The notes under the pieces were generated by a model. The model was not told the origin of the DNA, did no database searches, and saw nothing but the letters and a program-made list of their open reading frames with translations. This document shows positions 63,199 to 64,000 of a DNA stretch of 64,000 nucleotides, piece by piece (the stretch's first letter is position 1; every line of letters begins with the position of its first letter). Made by a program: the position numbers and the translations under genes. Where the stretch lies: positions 186,001 through 250,000 of the forward strand of contig NZ_FOIJ01000008.1 of assembly GCF_900111745.1 (NCBI RefSeq). Direction: 5' to 3'. Origin of the DNA: Stigmatella erecta (lineage in GTDB: Bacteria > Myxococcota > Myxococcia > Myxococcales > Myxococcaceae).

Positions 63199-64000
63199 AT
63201 GGGTGGCGTGAGAAACGGGAAGAGCGTCGAGGGGCCCGGGGATTCCGGTGCCCGACAGGAGACGCTCGCCGTGGACGCGCGTGCCTCCGGGGATGAGCCC
63301 GGCGTGCGGAGCAGGGTGGAACAGCACCTCCAGGTGGCCGCGCGGCTGCTGCGAGAGCGCCACGCCCCCAAGGCCTTCGGGGAGCTGGTCCGCGCCAGCC
63401 GCATCCTGCCCATGACGGAGCGGCTCGCCGCGGCGCTCGTCACCGTCTCCCTCCATGCGGGCACCGAGGCCGCCGCCATCACGCTGCTCACCGCGTCGCT
63501 CGAGAAGGTGGAGGGCCCTGTCCACCAGGCCGTGCGCCGCCAGCTCGCGCGCGTGCTGCGCCGGGTGGAGCAGGTGCCCCGCGCCATCGAGGCGCTGGAG
63601 TCGCTGCTGGCCGTGTTCCCCGAGGACCACCGCTCGCGCCGGGTGCTCCAGGAGCTCTTGCAGCGCACCGGCCGGTGGGAGGCGCTCGTGGCCTCGCTGG
63701 AGGGCGAGGCCCAGGAGGCGCTCGTCCGGGGCGAGTTCTACCGGGCGGCCCGGGCCACCCGGTGGCGGGCCCGCGTGCAGGCCGAGCAGCTGCGCAACCT
63801 GGCCCGGGCGGCGGAGAGCTACGGGAAGGCCGCCAACTACCTGGAGCAGATGGAGGATGCGGGCGGGGCCCTGTCGGTGCGGTTGGATGGGCTCCGGGTG
63901 CTGCATGCCGCCGGCGCCTCCGAGGCCGTGCTCACCGCCGCCTCCTCGGTGTGTCTGTCCGCGGGCTCCCGGCTGAACCGGGGGGACGAGGTGCGGCGGG
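63199..64000 (+). CDS. TPR-like protein, truncated by window edge
   Basis: A partial gene, at least 267 residues, still open at the right end. Helical TPR-like units are visible (VEQHLQVAARLLRERHAPKA; VPRAIEALESLLAVFPEDHR; LARAAESYGKAANYLEQMED). The exact start is uncertain: ATG 63199 is the first choice, GTG 63208 an alternative. It is divergent from the GT2 gene 21 bases away. Function unknown. Confidence 0.7.
   Translation, partial: MGGVRNGKSVEGPGDSGARQETLAVDARASGDEPGVRSRVEQHLQVAARLLRERHAPKAFGELVRASRILPMTERLAAALVTVSLHAGTEAAAITLLTASLEKVEGPVHQAVRRQLARVLRRVEQVPRAIEALESLLAVFPEDHRSRRVLQELLQRTGRWEALVASLEGEAQEALVRGEFYRAARATRWRARVQAEQLRNLARAAESYGKAANYLEQMEDAGGALSVRLDGLRVLHAAGASEAVLTAASSVCLSAGSRLNRGDEVRR

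Overview
The window is GC-rich (by eye about 70%) DNA with very strong G/C third-position bias. Its gene content points to a myxobacterium of the Cystobacterineae (Stigmatella/Archangium/Cystobacter-like): Hanks-type kinases, Cys-rich 'myxo-disulfide' and fibro-slime lipoproteins, many predicted secreted hydrolases, TPR proteins and numerous single-gene transcription units. Genus cannot be settled from the sequence alone. I support about 50 protein genes. I saw no rRNA, tRNA, CRISPR array, transposase or phage gene. Many genes carry a purine-rich ribosome-binding site 6-10 bases upstream, which I used to trim over-extended frames, and GTG starts are common.

Layout. (1) 1-9 kb: small membrane protein; MJ1255-type glycosyltransferase followed by a FolB-cupin fusion; a SulP transporter-STAS-carbonic anhydrase fusion; a C39-like cysteine peptidase without signal peptide; a Ser/Thr kinase with TPR repeats. 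(2) 9-23.5 kb: a Gly-rich harpin-like protein, small secreted and STAS-like proteins, a degenerate glycosidase-like lipoprotein, SDR, aminotransferase, a secreted lipase-like protein with a membrane-anchored neighbour, three minus-strand genes of unknown function, and a secreted carbohydrate-active candidate. (3) 23.5-35.7 kb: fibro-slime/Cys-rich lipoprotein copy 1, chemoreceptor, PQQ-like lipoprotein, SDR and glutaryl-CoA dehydrogenase, DUF2058, lipoprotein, small outer-membrane-type protein, a sigma-region-4-like mini-protein and an M3-type metallopeptidase. (4) 35.8-45.7 kb: an ECF sigma factor translationally coupled to an anti-sigma zinc finger-TM-TPR-CHAT protease fusion, then purU, a class II photolyase, and a second exported TPR-CHAT protein lying in a patch of clearly lower GC. 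(5) 45.9-64 kb: acyl-CoA synthetase, secreted and lipoprotein genes, an acetoacetate decarboxylase-like enzyme, a cluster of effector-like proteins with a kinase, a CBM3-GH16 secreted glucanase, fibro-slime copy 2, a LysR/SDR divergent pair, an RluA-type pseudouridine synthase, a GT2 glycosyltransferase and a truncated TPR-like gene at the right edge.

How the genes fit together. Much of the window serves predation or surface life: exported hydrolases, Cys-rich adhesin-like lipoproteins and signalling kinases. The most unusual points are the ECF sigma/anti-sigma-CHAT operon with a second exported CHAT protein 3 kb away, and a scattered set of Ser/Ile- or Ser-rich proteins without Sec signals (C39 peptidase, Gly-rich protein, FMPSxDD-motif protein, Pro/Thr-rich hydrophobic protein, CHAP amidase) that look like substrates of a contact-dependent secretion machine encoded elsewhere.
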